A stretch of DNA of 64,000 bases from Trichaptum fuscoviolaceum (Eukaryota > Basidiomycota > Agaricomycetes > Hymenochaetales > Trichaptaceae): positions 7,440,001 to 7,504,000 of the forward strand of contig CAJSYZ010000005.1 of NCBI GenBank assembly GCA_910574455.1, given 5' to 3'. A program made the translations under genes and the position numbers. Every line of letters starts with the position of its first letter. Position 1 is the first letter of the stretch. A model generated the notes under the pieces. It had not been told where the DNA came from. It ran no database searches and saw only the letters and a list, made by a program, of their open reading frames with translations. Shown here piece by piece: positions 11,504 through 23,356 of this stretch.

Positions 11504-12146
11504 CCTGGCGTGCGTAGGAGGGAAAATGATGAAGGCGTAGGCACAAGTAGCCACCAGGTCTACCTTTATCCCCCTGACTTGGATGTTCTCCCACCACGTA
11601 TTATAGGCACGGAGATGGTATCAACATCCTGCCCCTCATATTGACAGTCAGAGGTGTTCTGCATCAATAAAGATAAAGTATCATGAGCGAGATGTCAGGT
11701 TTGTAGTTCCGTGTCTGCCATGACACAGAAGTACAGCAATAAGTCTGAATTAAGGTCAGAACTATTCTCGGAACAGAATAAAAGCCTCTATCTTGCATAT
11801 CATGGTACGCAAACCTTATTAAGCACAGATGTGATACATGTGGTGTTTTCAATTCAGGCCTCGAAGAGTCGAGACGATGAAGGATTCACCCATAGCACTC
11901 ATGAGCTCCGCGCATCTGTCAAATGAAGACCATGTCAAACAGGATGAATGGATGGAGATGATGAAACTCGATGGTAGATTAAAGTAGGAAGTTAAACTAC
12001 CTGAGTGAATATGTACTGCACCCGCCGGCGGTGCACCGGCGTGAGACAACACTGGCATGAATTTCTAATCAAAATCTCGGCCAATACTGTAGTACTACAT
12101 ACAGCAGCACTACCGTAGTAGTACAGCGCCTCATAGATGACTAAAG
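11504..12146. other. Intergenic stretch without a supported gene
   Basis: Contains the upstream region of the DUF6533 gene and the 3' flank of the kinase gene. A short imperfect inverted repeat of TAGTACTAC-type sequence lies near 12088-12123. No coding signal was recognised. Confidence 0.45.
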
Positions 12147-14993
12147 TTAAGTTGTGCTAGAAGTACAACCATCGCGAATATCTAATATCCGAAGGAGAAG
12201 AGATGGCATATCCGGTCGAGATATCGGCTCTTTCGCCCAGCAATCTTCGCACATCCACCACAACATCTGGTCACGAATATCCCATGAACCACTTTCCGGA
12301 GGAGGTTGAGGAAGATCACCATTGCAAATCTTTCGGATAACGGCAAATCTATTCCCAGTGAACTCAAGATATGGTCGCCTACGAGTTAATATTTCCTGAG
12401 AAGTGTTCACCTTCAGTGTCACCGGAAAGTTAGTTCAGAATATTGACACACCTGGCTTACCATCCCAAATGCCCATACATCAGAATGAGTGGTATGCTCT
12501 AGCTCCGCCTCATCTTCTGTTGCCAGAAGCTCTATTGCCATGTAATAGATTGTGCCATTGCCCCCATCTGTAGCCGACTCGAATGTCGATGTACTGGACT
12601 GCAAATGCGACAGACCAAAGTCCATTAAGATTGGCTTGGAGTCCGCTGCTATCAATATGTTCTCCTGACAGCGGTGGTCATCAAAAAATTAGCGCAGGCA
12701 GTGACCATCGTAACGTGTACTTACCGGCTTCAGGTCGCCATGTACGATCTGTTTAGTGTGGAGATAGTCCAGTCCACAAGCAATCCCAAGGATCTAGTGG
12801 ATAGTCAGCTTGAATAACGACATACGGAGGATTACTAACGAACAATGTTTTGGATGTTAATGTCGGTGTTAGTACTCATGTACTTCCTCAGGTTGCCTGC
12901 ATCCACCCAAGGGGTAACAAGTCCGGGACGAAAGCGGCTACGCTGTTCGATAAACCCGAGGAACGGTAAAACGTTTTCGTGATCGACCTTTGAGCAAATT
13001 CGTAATTCTCGAGTAATTCTCTGTATATAATATTATCATTGGATTTAATAAACAAGAATATTTGGCAAACCTTAGTTAGACGCATGTTGTCGCGCATGTC
13101 GAATCGGAAAATCTTGACCGCCACTTCTCGGCCATCCTTCAGTTTACTTCGGAAGATATCAGCTTGACCCCCACCAGCCACAGATGCACTACTCAGTGAG
13201 AGCTTGTCGCTGAGGTTTATACTCGCTAGCTTCTTCATAAGCTTATACAGTGCCTTCTCAGCATCTAGCGCAGGCGGTGTAAGAAAAGAGAAGAGGAGGA
13301 GTTTGAGTGACATACCCGACGTATTGCCAAATTCATCCGGAATGTCGTCAATCCCACCAAGAATGTCATCTAGCATTCGGCAACGTTTAAGCGCATCGCT
13401 GAGAACAACAACATCTACGGGAGCATTCACCTTTGTCCGGATTGACCACGATCGAGAGGGGAGCGAAGTGAGATGCGCGTTCTTCTGAACAATTTTATGT
13501 AAGAACAAGACCACGAGCTGCGACAGTAGATATGGACAGAGCATACCTCTTTCACTAGGATCGGCCGCCTCCTCGTTGATTTCTGATTCGACAGGATCGA
13601 GGACTTTGAGCAGATCCTGGGCCGACTGTGGCGATTCCTGAATCAGCTTGGTGGTTTGCTCGCAATCCCGAGTGTGAGTAGAATCATTGTGGTCTGCGGC
13701 TTCGGGCACGCGTTCAATGTCTTGTGGGAAGCGAAGAGATTCCGGCGACGATTGCACGGGTCCCGTTTCTTGGTTGTACGCCGATCGTAAATCGTAAGCG
13801 CCAGGCTCGCCTTGGGGACCTTGATCGGCAGTAGCGCCACGAGTGTGCATTTGATGTGCTCCGTATGCAATTTGTTGCGTTTGTTGCCTAAAAATAGGGT
13901 CGTAGGTTTCAACCGTCTGGTAACGTGGATGATTAGGATGGGGGTATTCAGGAACGGGGTTCCATTGTCGCTGTCCTACAGCGTAGCCTGATCCGTCGAA
14001 AGCAGTCTGATCTCGCTCCATCGGGGCACCAAAAACAAAAAATCCCGATTCCCTGCGACTCGGAGTCCCCGTGGGCATTGGCATTGAATGGGACGACTGT
14101 AGCGGAACAGGAGGTTGGCGTTCGTGATCTTGATAGGGGCGACTGTACACTTGTAGGGCATTGTTGGGCATTTGATGGGTATCCGCTATGTATTGATGGG
14201 TATTCGCAAGGTCATGATGGGTATTCATTACGTTTTGATGAGCATTTCCGTTGGAATGACCATGGGTGTTCATTGGATTCAAGACACTGGGAGTAGGGGA
14301 GAAGGGACCCTCGAACGAATGACTCGCATCCGCGTCAGTCATTTCACTTCGTGGCGGCTGCGGGAATGTGACTGCGTTGGGGAACTGAGAGGAAGCTGCG
14401 TGGGTATAGGGAGGTGCTGAATAAGGTGCAAAAGCCATTGAACGCATGGTTGGTCTCGGATTAGGACTCGGAAAAGTGGGCTGATAGTGCGGACCGTCAG
14501 GCCGCAGGAAAGACGAATTTCCGGAGAGCTGACCTGGGTCATTGAAGCCATAGCTGATTACCGTAGACTGCATTTGTAGACCGAGGGAGTCAATCTCCTC
14601 GTTGATAGGAACCAGCCCAAGCCCGGTAGGATTAGTTCGCAAGGAAGGCTCTGAAGGCGGTCCAGCAGTAGATGTGTGTATGTGTGGTCGGTGATTTGGT
14701 CTCGGTAAAAGGGGTGCAAAGGTGGGCGGTCGCGAGTTTGACGAAGTATCTGGTAACTGTTCTCGGCCATAGTATCGGTCGTTGAGCGCCGCTTGCCGCA
14801 TTTCCGGGCGGAGCGTGTAGACCTCCCTGATTTGTCCCCATCCATGGCCAGTGGAGAAACTTCGTAAAGCACCTTGCGATCTTCCCGGGAGGGCAAAGCC
14901 TCTACCACGCTCGTCATCGCCTTTTGCACCAGAGTCCACTGTTGTACTTCTCCGGATGATAGCAGGCGTTCTCCGCTGAAACTCGTCTGACAT
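12147..14993 (-). CDS. Protein kinase with long disordered N-terminus (TKL/receptor-like type)
   Basis: Five exons: 13071-14993, 12844-13020, 12725-12793, 12461-12664, 12147-12410; all junctions are phase 0, 878 residues in total. Residues 1 to about 480 are low complexity, rich in Pro, Ser, Gln, His and Asn, with a 7-residue THQ-type repeat. The kinase domain starts near residue 595: glycine-rich SVAGGGQADIF, VAVK with the catalytic Lys at about 627, catalytic loop HGDLKPEN (Asp about 720), DFG at about 738-740, SDVWAFGM (Asp about 785) and a C-lobe with SRPDMPSLLLRIL. HGDLK replaces HRD, and the APE position reads AIE; both variants are common in the large family of mushroom TKL-like kinases. 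The key catalytic residues are present, so activity is likely. Substrate unknown. A 51-nt stretch at 13265-13315 could be an in-frame intron. Confidence 0.82.
14172..14255 (-). repeat. 21-bp degenerate tandem repeat inside the kinase gene
   Basis: GATGGGTAT-type units start at 14174, 14195, 14216 and (as GATGAGCAT) 14237, an exact 21-bp period. On the coding strand this gives a 7-residue repeat with THQ/THH at its core in the disordered N-terminal region. Confidence 0.6.
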
Positions 14994-15534
14994 TGGCGCC
15001 GAATATATTCTGTTCAGATAAACAAACAGTCAAGCGGCCGACATTGCTTTGATCAGCATACAAGACCGTGAAGATATATTGACCGTTACTCACGAAAGAT
15101 TCTGAGAGAAGGATGAGGGCGTAGGTGTAGTCCGCCGGGGGGAAGAGGAGAGGAAACGACGGGTTGAAAAAAGGGCAACGTAATGGGATGCTTTGTATAA
15201 GGGAGACGGGCAGTGCTGAACAGCTCTCTGGCATTACCAGTAGTTTTGCCGTGCACTGGATAATAGTAAACACAACGTGTTGTCCGGGAATAGATAGACT
15301 TTAATATCGTATAGACGCTCAATGAGAAGGAAAGGAAATTCCCGATCTTCCCCTACTAGAGTCTGGAATCTGTATCCTTTAGGCGGTGATTCTTGAAAAT
15401 GAAAGCAGACCGCGTCCTCAGTGACCTTGAAGGCGAATTATGTCGAGAAACCTCGTTCGTTCATAATAAACGATGCTCCAAAAGCATAGAATAAAAACAA
15501 AAAGTAGTCTGCGTAGGTACGTACGAATCCAACA
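14994..15534. other. Intergenic stretch between kinase and alcohol dehydrogenase genes
   Basis: Upstream region of the kinase gene and 3' flank of the dehydrogenase; both genes are on the minus strand. GT and AG sites at about 15000-15100 could mark a 5' UTR intron of the kinase gene. No separate gene seen. Confidence 0.4.
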
Positions 15535-16886
15535 TCATGGCTTGACTTTATACGCTTGCTTCTCCCCCTGATATAAGATCGCACATTTTCCAGTTTTTCC
15601 GGAGTCAAATGTCGTGTACGCCTCTTCCGCTTCATCAATTGTGAATGTGTGTGTTACGGTGACCTAGAATACAAAACGTGTGAGGCGGTGCGCATAGCCT
15701 CATAACAACATAACGCACCTCTGGATGCAAATTCCATCGCACAAGCTTTTCCACAAGCTCTTCCATCTCCCCAATCGAGCACACCCAGCTACCGTACACC
15801 GTCAAGCTCTTGTGTATCACGACGTCCGATACATCAAAGGCAACGCGCCCGCCTTCTCCGACAAAGACAACGCGACCCCAGACGCGCGTGGCTTTCAGGC
15901 ACGTCAGCCGTGCGGCGGCAGAGCCCGAACAGTCAATAGCTACATCCGGGCCATGGCCGTCAGCCCAATCCAGCGCGGTCTGGACGTCCAAGTCGCCTTC
16001 CTCAGCAGGACCGGCTCCGCTCTGGGCGGTCTTGATGCACTCGACGGACTCGATTCCTAATCGACGAGCGAATTCCACCCGAGCTGGATCGTATTCGATA
16101 CCCAGCACTGCAGCGCCCATCTTCTGTGCGGCGAGTGCAACGCCGAGACCCACGGGACCGAGGCCGGTGACGAGTAGCCGGTCGCGGCCGGAGACATTTG
16201 CACGTCGCAGAGCAGCGTATGCGGTGCCGAGTCCACATGCAATAATAGCTCCGTCGAGGTAGGTGAGCGGCTCAGGAAGGGCAACTAGGGATTGTACGGA
16301 GGCAAGGAGGTATTCGCCTAACAAATATTCCAATCGGTAAAACAAGACGACTACAAGCTCTGACTTCACTCACCATGACCACCGTCCCTCTGCCATCCAT
16401 ACGCACGTCGCTCAGGCTCTTCACATGAGATATACAGCCCTTGCCTGCAAAGGTGGCAGGAACCGCATCCCTGAATATGGTATACGACCACCCGGGTGCC
16501 CTCCTTCCACCTGGAAGGAAATGTTAGTACACACATGCTCTCGATGACATTTCTTTAGACTTACACATCCAAGACACCATTTCCCCTCTTTACGATGACC
16601 CCGCACGGCTCATGGCCAGCAATAACGCCTCTGTACCCATCGGGACCCGACTTATGCGTCTTTGGCCGATAAATCAACCGCAAATCTGATCCGCACAAAG
16701 CAGATGCGCGAGTTTGTATGAGCACCTCGCCTGGACCAGGTTCGGGGACTGAAGTCGTTCGCAGCTCGACACGACGATCACCGGGGAGGTATGCGCCTAT
16801 TGTTCCAACGTTCAAGGATAAGTGAGTATTTGTGGTCCTCGAATGGCGTGAAACGCATTACCCTTCATCGTCGAAGGAATATCCAT
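15535..16886 (-). CDS. Zinc-dependent alcohol dehydrogenase (MDR superfamily)
   Basis: Five exons: 16862-16886, 16565-16796, 16374-16510, 15719-16317, 15535-15663 (1122 nt, 373 residues); phases agree throughout. The first exon is only 25 nt and begins MDIPSTMK, joining to [12 protein letters not shown]. Catalytic zinc ligands fit Cys43 (ALCGSD) and His70-Glu71 (AGHE). The structural zinc lobe is present as Cys101, 104, 107 and 115 ([14 protein letters not shown]). The dinucleotide site reads GLGPVG at 183-188. Such proteins oxidise alcohols or polyols with NAD(P); the closest general type is sorbitol/threonine dehydrogenase-like, but the substrate cannot be read from sequence. All metal ligands are present, so it should be functional. 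Confidence 0.88.
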
Positions 16887-17598
16887 GGTTATGGAATGTG
16901 CTTAGACGTGGATCGATTGAAAGCTGTCGACGTGAGAGAGCTCAGATGGCAGACCATGATAGAGGAGGAACAAATGACCTACTTTACCGTAGTGACGTCT
17001 CGTCGCCGGTCCGGGTCTGGAAGGAGAACCATTACGTAATTTCAGTAAGAGCAAAGTGAGAAATCCAGTTGGCTATCGTCGATGAGCTTAGTGAACGAGG
17101 CACTAAGCTGGAGGTGAGTCTTGAACCTCCACTTAGTGGGTTTGTGTACTGGATCACTCTAAGAAGTCCAGCAACCCATTTCGCTTGACCCAATACACGA
17201 CGAAGACAAATCTTCATTGGAGAGTGAAATTAGTACACGAGTTTGGACTATCATAGAGTTGTCCACGGTAAGAAAAGGAAAGCGCAGCTGATGTACATCT
17301 GACACCCTTAGTATAAGTAGGTGTCCGAGCAAGTGAAGTCCGATAAATTCCAGAATAAAAGAATGCGGAGAAGAAACTGTAAGAAAACTGTAAGAATGAA
17401 GACGCTGGACATTAAATTAAGAAGGACGCACCAAATATATGTCGACAGATATCCTAAGGCAAGGCGAGTTGATGAGAGCAAGTAAGCTATAACGATAGGC
17501 CTAAAGCGAACTTCGAAGCGGTCAGCTCTTTTCATCGGAAACGAAGGTCCTGTGGCATTAAACACTCACACATCACCAAAAACATTCAGTTCTATACC
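16887..17598. other. Intergenic stretch without a supported gene
   Basis: Upstream region of the alcohol dehydrogenase and 3' flank of the small membrane-protein gene. An imperfect inverted repeat (TTAGTG...CACTAAG) lies around 17087-17107. No coding signal seen. Confidence 0.4.
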
Positions 17599-17892
17599 TC
17601 ATTCAACGATTGCTGCGATACCCTCACCCCCAATAAATCCACCACGCATGTGGACTGCGAGCCAGAACAGGAATGCGATGGTCAACAGCAAGGCGACGCG
17701 CTGCCACTTTGGCGGTGTGGGCATGTCAAAGCGAGGGTCGTGGATGAATGCAACACGATGTGCGGGGTGTATTCGCCGACCGACGTTGGCTTCCTCCTCA
17801 CCGAGGTCGAGGCTTGCTGCGGAGGCATACGGTGGTACAGGCTCGTCCTCCGTCGGCGAAGTTGCTAGGCGTTCGTAACGCGCTGAGGACAT
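17599..17892 (-). CDS. Small single-pass membrane protein
   Basis: Uninterrupted 97-residue frame starting MSSARYERLATSPTEDEPVP. The N-terminal two-thirds are polar, with a PPYA motif that could act as a PY-type sorting or ligase-docking signal. One hydrophobic span (VALLLTIAFLFWLAVHM, about residues 66-82) lies near the C-terminus, preceded by basic residues, so an N-in, near tail-anchored topology is plausible. No known domain was recognised. The codon usage and GC-rich coding frame look genuine, unlike the flanking AT-rich DNA. Confidence 0.55.
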   Translation of the reverse strand: MSSARYERLATSPTEDEPVPPYASAASLDLGEEEANVGRRIHPAHRVAFIHDPRFDMPTPPKWQRVALLLTIAFLFWLAVHMRGGFIGGEGIAAIVE

Positions 17893-19312
17893 TTCGTTTC
17901 TTTAGAGTCTTTCAAGAAGAAACGTTTTGAAGATGTTGCCTAAAATAAGACACAGATGCGTAGGATAATAAGCTCGATAAGGAATGACGAAGACCAGCTG
18001 AGCCTTGAAGAAACTGAGAAGAACGAGGATATGGGAGGAGCTGAGACGGAGGTGCTAAAGCGGTCGTAAATGACAACTTCAAGTTGATTACGTACGTGGG
18101 CGCTAACATCAAGCGCCTGGAATACCTAAAGTCTCCACTGGCATGCATTTCATTCAATCCCTTTCATACCCTTTCATGGAGAGGTTATTCAGCTTGAGTT
18201 TATACGTAACTTAAGTACATAACTACAACCGCTAGCTACCAACCTCGTGCTTGTCCCGAATGAGCCCCTATATCTAAGTCTCATACGAATATCCCTACTC
18301 CGACCTACAAGTCTACTGTGGCAATCTTATAAGCAAACTCAGTAAGCTTATCTTTATCTTCAATTTCTCCTATCAGATCCCGCAGAAGCTATTCTCCTTC
18401 TCCAATGGGGTTTTAAGGGTATCGAATTCGACAAGTTTCCCGGCATCCGACGTTAGTTCGACTTGCGACCAGTCTGACTCACAATCTTGTACTAATCCAT
18501 AATAGTCTGCGGTCGGTGCGCATGAGTGAAAAATGTCGTGTCCTTCAAGTTGCTAAACTCAGCACACAGAGTTCTTTGAACAGCTGTGTCTGCATCATTC
18601 TTGGCGGCGCTTTGATAAAGAAGGGCGATCCGGGGCCGTGTACGTGCCATTTGATCAGAGGTAGGATCAGACGGATCTTGAGATTGTGGAGAGTACGGAC
18701 AAATGTCCAAGTAATTGGAACGGGAAATTGGAATATAGAAGTGTAGCGAGCTGGCGAGTCGTGTAGTGATCGGAGGAAATGTGCGCAGGGCAAGCACATA
18801 TGTATGTGTATATCTGTGTCGATCAGAACGTGTCAAACGCCAAGCATTGTAATTGATCAGAGCTCTCTCGACTTACGAGAAACGCAAGGTACGAACATCT
18901 CCCTAGACTTGTTCCCTTCGTAACTACATTGAAGACCTGGCCTGGGAGTGCGAGAAGTGCGGCAACAAACAGAAGTGTAACGAGACAGGAGAAAGCGAAG
19001 GCAACACCATCGAATCTTTCATCTGCCGCAGCACTATTATATCGAAAGCACAGATACTTGACGTCAAGAAAGACAGCAGAAACTTCAGCAAGTCAAGAGG
19101 GTAAGAGTAACGAAGAAGCAAAAGCGGATGATCAGATTGTAGTTGAGAAAACGCAGGAGTGAATGTTCGCGACGGCCGGCCTCTTCGAATTTGTCTGCTT
19201 CTGTATATTCTTTAGCCAACGCTTGTTATCTTGAGCGAGCTCGACTTTCTAGCCATCGAAATGAATTTTATCGTGATGGGTAGAAGGTTTCATGCACACT
19301 GGCAGTGGCGAC

Positions 19313-19333
19313 GTTCAAGTTCAAGTTCAAGTT
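19313..19333. repeat. Short (GTTCAA)n tandem repeat with adjacent inverted copies
   Basis: Three and a half GTTCAA units, directly followed by GGCAACTTGAAGTTAAAGTT, so that CAAGTT and AACTTG form a small inverted repeat. Related runs occur at 3102-3115 and 30142-30160. Confidence 0.6.
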
Positions 19334-19856
19334 GGCAACTTGAAGTTAAAGTTGCACGCTAAATTTGGGCTCCGAGTCGGCGAATGCCGAGATTTATACT
19401 ACAGTCCTGCGTCTTTCTTCTTGTCTTTCTTAGTTACTTTTACTCGCCATTCGAGCTCAGCTTACGATTTATTTGTATCTTGTCAACTCTGCGGGTCAAA
19501 ACCTCACGAACAGGCGGTCGATACGATACCTACCTTTGACTCGTCTCCACGCCTTGGTCCGACTTGTCAGTATGGCCCTTGGGTATTATGGCTCAGCAAC
19601 AGCCCACCACCTAGGTTTCGAAGTAAGAGACTCGTGGCGGGTGGTACTGGGCCGTGAGCACCAAAGAACAATGGGTGCACTGCTTTGTCTAATACGCGCT
19701 TACACGGCGCTTACGACTTAGGTGGCTATCCTTCTCGCTAAGGCCTCTTTGGTATTTGCAACGCCTTGACCACAGGCCAGTTAATATTGCTATTATGCTC
19801 TTTGGGATATGAAGTGGCATGGCCACAAGTGTGGTCACTTGGACCACGAGAGAAGG

Positions 19857-19862
19857 TATAAG
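19857..19862 (+). promoter_or_regulatory. TATA box with upstream imperfect dyad
   Basis: TATAAG lies about 160 bp before the ATG at 20019. A likely 56-nt 5' UTR intron at 19948-20003 (GTATGT..TTTAG, branch-like CTGAC) makes the real leader shorter. An imperfect dyad around 19819-19845 (TGGCCACAAGTG / CACTTGGACCA) just upstream may be a factor-binding site. Confidence 0.45.
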
Positions 19863-20018
19863 TATGGCTGCTTTCGAACCGTGTGTCCTCAGAACACAAC
19901 AACAGCTCTTCTCTTACAACATCTAACCTCCAAATCTTAGTCAATCCGTATGTCATTCGTTGTCTTGGCTTCTCCTTCCATCTGACTTACAACTCTTGTT
20001 TAGACAGATTATCCAGCC

Positions 20019-22058
20019 ATGCCGCTTTCGCCTGACCACCCAACTCCCGTTTCGACCGTGGATGTCACGCCGAATGGGTCGGGTACAGGCGATTCCGTTC
20101 GGTACGAGGTGGACAACTCGGGCACGCTCGTCGAGATTCGCCAGAGCTCTACCGGCCAAGGCACACACATGCGTTTCATCTACGACGTTCCCGGCCTCGC
20201 AACCGCGGCCCAGCACCGTTTCACCAACCTCACTCCGAACGGAGCTACCCAGAACGCAGGCACTGGGGCTGTCGGTATTGCTGTGAATGCGAATGGAATC
20301 CAGGCGGTCGACATGCACGTGGATGGTGCTCAGGCTCGTGCTCCTCGGTCTCGTACTGCTGCGTCTATGGAGTATCGCGAAGACACCTCTTATGGTATGA
20401 TTACCCCGACAAACGCTTCTCCAGTCCACTCGCGCCCTGGATCTCCGATGTGCGAGTCTCCTGTTCGTCCGACCACGTCCAACTTCAACCGTCCTCCCGT
20501 TTCGACCTTCGGAAGCATGTCTATCCACGATGCTCGGAACCAACAATCCCGTCTTCCCCGCAGTCAGGCTCAACGACATCAGCCTCTTCGTCGCCAGCAG
20601 ACTGTCATGGGGAACCAAATGCAGAACCTTCAGCGCCACGAAAGCCAGATCCTTCTTAACATCGATCGTCTTCAAGCGGACATCAGTCGTGAGCACGATC
20701 AGGTGCGTCTCGAGGATTCGCAGTATCGCGTTCTGGCACACCGCGCGAGGGAAGCACGTGAGCAACTTCAAGCCGCAGTCCGAAATCTCGACGCCGTTCG
20801 GATGGAGCAGATGCGTCTTGAAGACCAGGAGCGCCGGCGGTTACAGGGTGAGGAGCTCGGGCAGATCGGTAGTGACTATGTCGGCGACCTCTACGCCGAT
20901 GACGACGACGCTACGGCGGCGATTCCTGTCGATCATTTCCCTCAACCGCCGTTCGCCCCCACTCGCTCGACCTTCCAGCAATTTGTTACGCCTCCCCCTT
21001 CTGACGGGGAGATCAACACCCGGCACGCCGGACACACTCCCCGTACTCCGTACTCTCTTTCGCCTACACCGCCAGCAGAGATACGTCAAGCACAGCACGT
21101 ACGTTTCTCGGACCGCTTTGCGCAGGGGCACTTGGTCACCCCGAGTTCTCCCCTCTCAGTTGCGACGGACGACAACCACGCACATTTGGGACACTTTGAG
21201 CAGAATGTCACCACTCGTCGTCCCCTGCGCCGCCAAACTGAGCAGCTGACGGGACTCGAGGACAAAACCGATGGTATGTACTCGTCAGACGAAGAGGATA
21301 TCCGCTACCACAGCCAGCGCCATTCCTCTGAGGCACCCAGCAATTTTAGCACAGCGACGACGGAGCAGATCGATGCTGACGACCAGATGGGCTTGCTGGA
21401 CGATATCCCGGAGGAGTCGATGCAGGACATCGACCGTGCGCACGCTATGTACCAACAACGGTTGTCGATTCAAGATTGGAGAATTCAATCGACTTTGGAC
21501 AATGCGCCTGAACCGGGCCGCCAAACGCCTACCCACACTTATCCTTTGCGCGCCGGAGAGGACAGGAACGACCTCGTCGACGCAGCGCGGTACAACCAGA
21601 CTTCAGGTCCGACCAGGTCGCAGAACCCGTCTACCCAGACTGGAAGGGCAGTCTTCCCCCGCCGGGATGGCAGTCTTCGACCGCAAAGCCGTGGCCCTTT
21701 CGGTCCCAGCACTAAGGGGAAGAAAGACACTAATCTTGCCGCAGAGGAGCAGCTCGCATCACCGTTTTCAGGCTCGCGACTCTCTGTGCTCTCAAGCACA
21801 GGGACCGCTGGATCCTCCGCCGCCGTAGAGCAGCTCATCCACATCCAGCCTGTGTCTCCTCCGGTCACTCCCGCTCGTGCAGGCCCGGGCCCTGCAACTC
21901 AGGCAGCTCGACACCGTGTACAGACGCGTGAGGCGCCGATTACACCGCCATCTGGCGTCGTTACGCGCTCGCAGGCGAGGAGGCTGAATGAAAACAAGGC
22001 AAACATTACCGCTGACCTGCCTGGCCCGAAGAAGGGGAAGGGTAAGGGGAGAAACTAG
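20019..22058 (+). CDS. Disordered, coiled-coil-containing protein of unknown function
   Basis: Single-exon 679-residue protein; no family recognised. The first ~100 residues (RYEVDNSGTLVEIRQ..HMRFIYDVPG) look more ordered. Residues about 197-278 form a likely coiled coil (LQRHESQILLNIDRLQADIS onward, rich in Glu, Arg, Leu and Gln). The rest is rich in Pro, Ser, Thr, Arg and Asp, with acidic patches (YADDDDATAA, YSSDEEDIRY) and a basic Lys/Gly-rich end (KKGKGKGRN) that could serve as a nuclear-localisation or nucleic-acid-binding tail. The GC-rich coding bias contrasts with AT-rich flanks on both sides. A 5' UTR intron and TATA box support transcription. Confidence 0.65.
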   Translation: MPLSPDHPTPVSTVDVTPNGSGTGDSVRYEVDNSGTLVEIRQSSTGQGTHMRFIYDVPGLATAAQHRFTNLTPNGATQNAGTGAVGIAVNANGIQAVDMHVDGAQARAPRSRTAASMEYREDTSYGMITPTNASPVHSRPGSPMCESPVRPTTSNFNRPPVSTFGSMSIHDARNQQSRLPRSQAQRHQPLRRQQTVMGNQMQNLQRHESQILLNIDRLQADISREHDQVRLEDSQYRVLAHRAREAREQLQAAVRNLDAVRMEQMRLEDQERRRLQGEELGQIGSDYVGDLYADDDDATAAIPVDHFPQPPFAPTRSTFQQFVTPPPSDGEINTRHAGHTPRTPYSLSPTPPAEIRQAQHVRFSDRFAQGHLVTPSSPLSVATDDNHAHLGHFEQNVTTRRPLRRQTEQLTGLEDKTDGMYSSDEEDIRYHSQRHSSEAPSNFSTATTEQIDADDQMGLLDDIPEESMQDIDRAHAMYQQRLSIQDWRIQSTLDNAPEPGRQTPTHTYPLRAGEDRNDLVDAARYNQTSGPTRSQNPSTQTGRAVFPRRDGSLRPQSRGPFGPSTKGKKDTNLAAEEQLASPFSGSRLSVLSSTGTAGSSAAVEQLIHIQPVSPPVTPARAGPGPATQAARHRVQTREAPITPPSGVVTRSQARRLNENKANITADLPGPKKGKGKGRN

Positions 22059-23356
22059 TTGTCTCTCTCCCCGACTCTTATCCGTATTACCGGATCTATA
22101 TATATGAGTACATTCTGTAGATATCTTTCAACTCTTTCCTCAGTGGTTAACTTATTTACCCCACATTCGTTTACCTTAATATCTACTCTAAACACCCACA
22201 CTCCTTTATTTACTTAATCTTTCTCTCATAAACTAACTCTAGTCGTTCCTTTAGAACTTGAAAATATACTGCTGCTGCAACAGAGGTCTAGAATGCGGGA
22301 TATCCCGAAACTTTAGGGTTCAAGCTGTTTGTTGGTATTTACTATTTGGATCGACCCGCGACACTGCAAGTTTTTGATTTGGATACCGCAGCTTCGTTGA
22401 CGACTCAGGCCTTCATGTCGTTCTCTGTCGTCTACAAAATAGCGCTCGTATTCGCTTCATGGGCTTATACTTACTACGGTCCTAAAAAAATCCCACAACA
22501 GAGTCGTTGCATCACCAAGGCGATGATGCGCGCTCAAGCTCACCCATGGATGATCATCACTAATGAGCGCGCATCGTCTAATAGTGGTGCTATTTAAGTT
22601 TCTCAAATTCTGACGGATCAGACTGAGCTTGAACTTGCTTTGTACACTCTCTCGATATACATCTTCTACGCCGGTATACTGTCAAAATGAATATCTCACA
22701 TCTGATCTTTGTGATCGTCGCATGGGCACTAGTCTAATTCTGCTTCACTTTCCCTACTCATCAAAGAGCTTTATTTGGTGACAATGTAGAACATGGCAAA
22801 ACGGTGAAGAACGAAGGTAACACGGATCCCTGTTTTTGCTTCTTATCCTTGCTAACGACCTGCAGCAGAAGCAAAGTAAGTGGCTGTATTGGCGATCAAG
22901 CTTGCCTCTGAACTGCAAAGGAAGACATGCGTATAATTTGACCGAGAACAGCTGTTCTCCCGTACCTTCAATGGCTGTGTGTGTAGCGTTCTCGGTCCGA
23001 GAATCATGGTATTTGTGCAACCCAGGGGTGCTGATCATCAGAATTTTGAGAAGCAGTGTGAGTCCCCTTCCTCTGTACCTGATGTGCACAAGCAATCGAT
23101 AACTCATGCTTCTTAAGATCAGACAGCAACCACACAGCATATCACCTATCGGCATAGTATCTGCACCCTGATCCAAACAGTGAAAGCGTTTAACTGCTTT
23201 GAAAGATCATAGATGGAAGCTGGATAGCAACCGAGCACAGTGCACATACTGTATATCCAAGGCGAAGCTAGCACACGAATAAATAGGCTGGCAAGAAGGC
23301 TTTGAAGTAAGTCACCGCCAGCCTTTCCTTCCCTCGTCTTCTCTTTGCTTCACGCA
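22059..23356. other. Stretch without a supported gene
   Basis: AT-rich 3' region of the previous gene followed by the upstream region of the first LtrA-like gene. Short open frames near 22346-22597 and 22754-23176 show no conserved feature. Confidence 0.4.

Larger units (their letters stand above)
17893..20018. other. Long stretch without a supported gene
   Basis: About 2.1 kb. A plus-strand frame around 18925-19100 encodes a Cys-containing segment (WECEKCGNKQKCNETGE) without a convincing start, possibly a gene fragment. The right part holds a (GTTCAA)n run, a CCGAGTCGG motif at 19372-19380 and the promoter of the next gene. Nothing else was recognised. Confidence 0.4.

Noticed and set aside
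13485..13546. Possible 62-nt intron in the kinase gene (GTATGC..TTCAG)
   Set aside because: Its removal shifts the frame into a stop within about 35 codons, whereas the unspliced frame runs into the kinase domain.
19953..21868. Several long open frames antisense or out of frame to the gene at 20019-22058
   Set aside because: They mirror the GC-rich codon bias of the real gene, have Arg-rich nonsense composition and no conserved motif.
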